This document shows positions 5,549-8,704 of a DNA stretch of 8,704 bases, piece by piece. Each line of letters begins with the position of its first letter. Position 1 is the stretch's first letter. This stretch comes from WHSM01 sp050701635. Its GTDB lineage: Bacteria > Actinomycetota > Actinomycetes > Mycobacteriales > Micromonosporaceae. A model generated the notes under the pieces. It was not told the origin of the DNA. It did not search any database and saw only the letters and a program-made list of their open reading frames with translations. The stretch lies in contig JBOGDF010000241.1 of NCBI GenBank assembly GCA_050701635.1, forward strand, positions 1-8,704, given 5' to 3'. Made by a program: the position numbers and the translations under genes.

Positions 5549-8500
5549 CTATGGCTTGCGGAACGTAATCGCGACGCCGTTGGCGAGCACCGGCTGCCGG
5601 TACGAGTAGCCGATCCCGACCGCGCCGGTCTGGCTCTCGATGCCGACCGCCGCCAGGCTGCCCAGCTCGTCCGGGCGGGCGGCGTAGAGCTCGGCGTAGT
5701 GGAAGGTGACGGTGCCGTTCTCGCCCAGCACCACGGAGAACGTGACCCGGTGCGAGCGGTACGAGTACATCGCGACGTTGCGCCACTCGATCACCACCTG
5801 CCGGTTCGGCGCGGCGCCGACCACGGAGGTACGCACCGACGCGTACGAGTCGACCACCATGTCGTTCCAGAACGGCGCGATGATGCCGTTCGGGCCGGCC
5901 GGGGTCGGCAGCGGGTTGTAGGTGTAGCCCTGCTCCTTGGTGTGCGCGGCGACGGTGAGCATCCCGTTGGTGTCCACCCAGACCGCGCTGGTCGGCGTGC
6001 CGTACCAGGAGAAGCTGAACGGCAGGTCGAGCTTCGCCACCGCGTCGTCGCCGGTCAGCGGCATCACGGTGCTCGCCGGCACGAACGCCGCCGGCGCGTC
6101 CACACAGGAGTAGCCGTACGTGTCGGTCTTCTGGTCCAGCGCGACGTCCACCACCTCGGGACCGTCCACTGTGACCGGTACGGTGCGCGGCGGCACGCAC
6201 CGCCCGTTGCCGAGCTTCGCGGTCAGCTGGTAGCTACCGGCGGCGAGCCCGGCGAAGCTGTAGCCGCCGGACGCGTTGGTCGTGGTGGTGGCGCCGCCCG
6301 GGCTCAGCGTCACCGTGGCCCCCGCCAGCCCGAGACCGGTGGTGGTGTTGCTGACCGTGCCGGTGATCCCGGGAGAGCCGGACGCGGCGGCGTACCGCGC
6401 GGTGTAGGTACTCGCCGTCGCCGGTGCGGTGACCGCGTGACTCTGCGCCCCGCCGTCCGACCAGGACTGGAACCCGTACGACGTCCCGCCGGCCGACTGC
6501 GGCGACGGCGCATTGACGCCGACCGACGAGCCCACGATCACCGTCTTGGTGAACGGCGCCGCCGCGGTGGTCGAGCCGGCGGTGAGCTGCAGCCCGGCCG
6601 GGTCGGTGGCGAAGGTCAGCGCCACCGTCGTCGGGTCGAGCCGGCGGGTCACGGTGTGGGCCAGCCCGCCGGAGTCGGTGGCGGTCAGCGCCAGCTCCAG
6701 GTACGACGGGTACTCGTGGTCCGGGGCGGTGAACGAGCCGCCCGCCACGTCCGGATAGTCCTGCAGGTAGTGGATGTGGCAGTCGGTCGGGTCCGACTCG
6801 TGGCAGTGGTAGAGCCGCAGCTGCCAGTCCAGCGCGTTCGCCGGCAGGGTGCCCTGCTGCGGATCGCTGGCGTGGCCGGTGAAGCTGATCGTGTCCCCCA
6901 CCGTCCAGCTGGTGCCGGCGGCCGGTGTGTCGATGGTCGCGGTCGGCGGCCCGTTGCCGACGGAGATCGGCACCAGCTCGGTGTCGGTCGCGCCGAGCGT
7001 GTCGGTCACGGTCAGCTTCGCGGTGAAATTCCCATTCGACGGGTACGTGTGGCTCGCCGTCAGCCCGGTGGCGTCGGTGGTGCCGTCGTTGGTGAAGTCC
7101 CAGGCGTACGCCAGCACCTCGCCCGGGTCCGGGTCCGACGAGCCGGTGGCGTTGAACTGCACCGCGAGCGGGGCGGTGCCGGAGTTCGGGGTGGCGCTGG
7201 CGACCGCGGTCGGTGGCGCGTTGTTCGGGTTGTAGCGCACCCGCTGGATCGTGCCGCCCTCGATGTTGACGTAGAACAGGTCGCCGCCCGGGCCGGCCTC
7301 CAGATCCACCGGGTTGGAGGCGCCGGCCACGAAGGTGACGATGTTCGCCGGGTTGGGCAGCCCGTTGGTGCCGGGCAGCATCGCCCAGATGCAGTCCCGG
7401 TTGTAGTCGGAGAAGAACAGCGCACCGCGGTAGTTGGCCGGGTATTCACCGCCGCTGGCCGGGTGAAACGCCACGCCTGAGATCGAGGAGCCGCCGGACG
7501 GGCAGGTCTCGTTCGGCACCACCTTCGACCCGTGGTTGTACGTGAAGTACGGCGCCGTCTGCCCCGCCCCGGCGTACAGGTTCTCGCACAGGTTCAGGTT
7601 GGCGCCGTCGTAGCTGCCCTGTCGCGCGTTGCCCTCGTAGCACGGCCAGCCGAAGTTGACCGCCGCCGCCGTCGGGCTCACCACCCGGTTGATCTCCTCC
7701 CACGTACCCCAACCCACGTCACCGGCCCAGATCTCGTTGGTGCCGGGGCGGAAGGTGAACCGGAACGGGTTGCGCTGCCCGTACGCGAAGATCCGCCGGG
7801 CGTTCGCGTTGGTCGTGGTGTTGTACAGCGGGTTGTCCGGCAGCGCGGCGCCGGTCACCGGGTCCAGCCGCAGCAGCGCGCCGTCCAGCCCGGTCGGGTC
7901 GGCCAGCGTACGCACGTCCTGGCTGCGCAGCGCGCCGCCTTCCGCGGTCGGCGGGGTGAGCGCCGTACCGGGGGCGCCGGGCGGGTCGCCGCACGGGTTG
8001 ACCGGGTTGCCGTCCTGGCCCCAGTCGGCCCAGTTGAAGCTGGCGCCGTCGCCGCCGGAGACGTACAGCTTGCCGTCGCCGCCGAACTGCAGGTCGCCGA
8101 TGGTGTGGCTGGGGTACTGCGCGCACCAGTCGTTGATCAGCACCGTCTCGGCGCCGCCCGCGGCCAGCTTCGACAGCCGCGCGCTCACCACACAGCCGTC
8201 GGCGGTGGCGCCGGGCGGGCTCGGGCAGGCGTCTCCCCAGGTCGGGTGGCTGCCGCCGATCGGCGCGTCGTACGTGTAGAGCACGTACACGTACGGGTTG
8301 CCGGCCGGGAAGTCCGGCGGTACGGCGAGCCCGAGCATGCCGCGGTCCCAGAAGTCGTGGACCTTCGCCGACAGGTCCGCGTACACCGCCGCGGTGGTGT
8401 CACCGAGCCCGTCGAAGACCTTGACCACGCCGTTCTTCTGGGTGACGAACACCCGTCCGTCCGGCGCGAACTCGGCGTTCGTGGGCAGGGTCAGCCCGGA

Positions 8501-8599
8501 GAACGCGGTCTGTTCCGAGAAGCCGGCCGGCAGGGTCGCGGCGCTGGCGGACGTACCGCCGCCGACCACCACCAGCCCGGCCGCGACCAGTGCACCCAA
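5549..8599 (-). CDS. Secreted PQQ-dependent sugar dehydrogenase-like propeller with PKD and further C-terminal domains
   Basis: Residues count from a TTG at 8599 (1016 residues; AGGA 8 bases upstream). A signal peptide hydrophobic core is followed by SASA (17-20). The GSDH/sGDH propeller (about 23-456) keeps the catalytic-type His in HTIGDLQFGGDGKLYVSGGDG (H165), the PQQ-binding-type RNP (R276, N277) and NFGWP (315-319). Next come a PKD domain (461-548; YAWDF, HTY...LTVTD), a His/Cys domain (551-655; HCHESDPTDCHIH at 598-610), a divergent InlB-type repeat (656-738; FQSWSDGG), a carboxypeptidase-regulatory-like Ig fold (743-822) and a nidogen-like domain (823-1016; WVDTNGML, IIAPFWND). Such mosaics are common in secreted actinobacterial sugar oxidoreductases. 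It probably oxidises an extracellular aldose or glycan end using PQQ and Ca; the substrate is unknown. In-frame codons upstream (LWRRTLA) complete a proper signal peptide, so the real start may lie further upstream or outside the window. Confidence 0.85.
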   Translation of the reverse strand: MGALVAAGLVVVGGGTSASAATLPAGFSEQTAFSGLTLPTNAEFAPDGRVFVTQKNGVVKVFDGLGDTTAAVYADLSAKVHDFWDRGMLGLAVPPDFPAGNPYVYVLYTYDAPIGGSHPTWGDACPSPPGATADGCVVSARLSKLAAGGAETVLINDWCAQYPSHTIGDLQFGGDGKLYVSGGDGASFNWADWGQDGNPVNPCGDPPGAPGTALTPPTAEGGALRSQDVRTLADPTGLDGALLRLDPVTGAALPDNPLYNTTTNANARRIFAYGQRNPFRFTFRPGTNEIWAGDVGWGTWEEINRVVSPTAAAVNFGWPCYEGNARQGSYDGANLNLCENLYAGAGQTAPYFTYNHGSKVVPNETCPSGGSSISGVAFHPASGGEYPANYRGALFFSDYNRDCIWAMLPGTNGLPNPANIVTFVAGASNPVDLEAGPGGDLFYVNIEGGTIQRVRYNPNNAPPTAVASATPNSGTAPLAVQFNATGSSDPDPGEVLAYAWDFTNDGTTDATGLTASHTYPSNGNFTAKLTVTDTLGATDTELVPISVGNGPPTATIDTPAAGTSWTVGDTISFTGHASDPQQGTLPANALDWQLRLYHCHESDPTDCHIHYLQDYPDVAGGSFTAPDHEYPSYLELALTATDSGGLAHTVTRRLDPTTVALTFATDPAGLQLTAGSTTAAAPFTKTVIVGSSVGVNAPSPQSAGGTSYGFQSWSDGGAQSHAVTAPATASTYTARYAAASGSPGITGTVSNTTTGLGLAGATVTLSPGGATTTTNASGGYSFAGLAAGSYQLTAKLGNGRCVPPRTVPVTVDGPEVVDVALDQKTDTYGYSCVDAPAAFVPASTVMPLTGDDAVAKLDLPFSFSWYGTPTSAVWVDTNGMLTVAAHTKEQGYTYNPLPTPAGPNGIIAPFWNDMVVDSYASVRTSVVGAAPNRQVVIEWRNVAMYSYRSHRVTFSVVLGENGTVTFHYAELYAARPDELGSLAAVGIESQTGAVGIGYSYRQPVLANGVAITFRKP

Positions 8600-8704
8600 C
8601 GCTAGTGTCCTGCGCCAGAGATTGCTTGATGAAGTCCGACGTCCAGGTGGTGGCTCGCAAGGCGGAGGAGGAGCCAGTACCGGTGTTGTACTGGCGACGA
8701 CGAC
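8600..8704. other. Right-edge region upstream of the PQQ protein gene; start signals unresolved
   Basis: The minus-strand frame of the PQQ protein stays open through these 105 bases to the window edge, but no ATG or GTG in that frame occurs. The bases nearest the gene read LWRRTLA, a good signal-peptide n-region, while further upstream the translation is Pro-rich and does not look coding. On the plus strand an ATG at 8629 opens a 25-codon frame (MKSDVQVVARKAEEEPVPVL...) that runs off the edge with mostly G/C third positions, but it has no clear ribosome site. The two readings compete and the window is too short to settle it. Confidence 0.5.

Noticed and set aside
5543..7480. Plus-strand open frame of 645 codons opposite the PQQ protein
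   Set aside because: The product is a low-complexity Arg/Val/Gly string, a mirror of the high-GC third positions of the real minus-strand gene.
8629..8703. Plus-strand partial gene beginning at the ATG at 8629
   Set aside because: Only 25 codons are visible, there is no clear ribosome site, and it conflicts with the expected N-terminus of the minus-strand gene; kept only as an open question.

Overview
The window is very GC-rich DNA (roughly 70% by eye, nearly every codon ending in G or C) from an actinomycete. Protein families, signal peptides, the sortase signal and codon use fit Micromonosporaceae or a related group, but the genus is inference. I see no phage, transposase, CRISPR, tRNA or rRNA. 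Coding density is high, and the longest gap between genes is about 150 bases.

Layout, left to right. (1) 1-1453, plus strand: the C-terminal part of a polytopic membrane protein of an uncharacterised actinobacterial family, cut by the window edge, then a 100-residue stand-alone GNAT-like protein of the NATD1/CG type. (2) 1454-1532: a near-AT-balanced perfect 22-bp inverted repeat with an 11-base loop between convergent genes. (3) 1533-3704, minus strand: an IspD/TarI-like cytidylyltransferase gene upstream of a secreted five-bladed-propeller (GH43/GH32-like) protein with a Ser/Pro linker and an LPTTG sortase signal. (4) 3705-3793: a short divergent promoter region. (5) 3794-5492, plus strand: a berberine-bridge-type FAD-linked oxidoreductase, then a 77-residue very acidic protein carrying three Ca-loop motifs. 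(6) 5507-5544: a strong hairpin between convergent genes. (7) 5549 to the right end, minus strand: a secreted protein of over 1000 residues with a PQQ sugar dehydrogenase propeller followed by PKD, a His/Cys-bearing domain, an InlB-type repeat, a carboxypeptidase-regulatory-like domain and a nidogen-like C-terminus.

Taken together, two large exported proteins that probably act on carbohydrate outside the cell are interspersed with small metabolic genes. Nothing ties them into one operon beyond the ispD-like/propeller pair and the possible FAD enzyme/acidic protein pair. I did not find a convincing new defence or biosynthetic system. The most interesting items are the perfect palindrome at 1470-1524, the Ca-loop miniprotein with an operator-like dyad at its promoter, the divergent IspD paralogue, the His/Cys domain of the PQQ protein, and the unresolved start of the PQQ protein.
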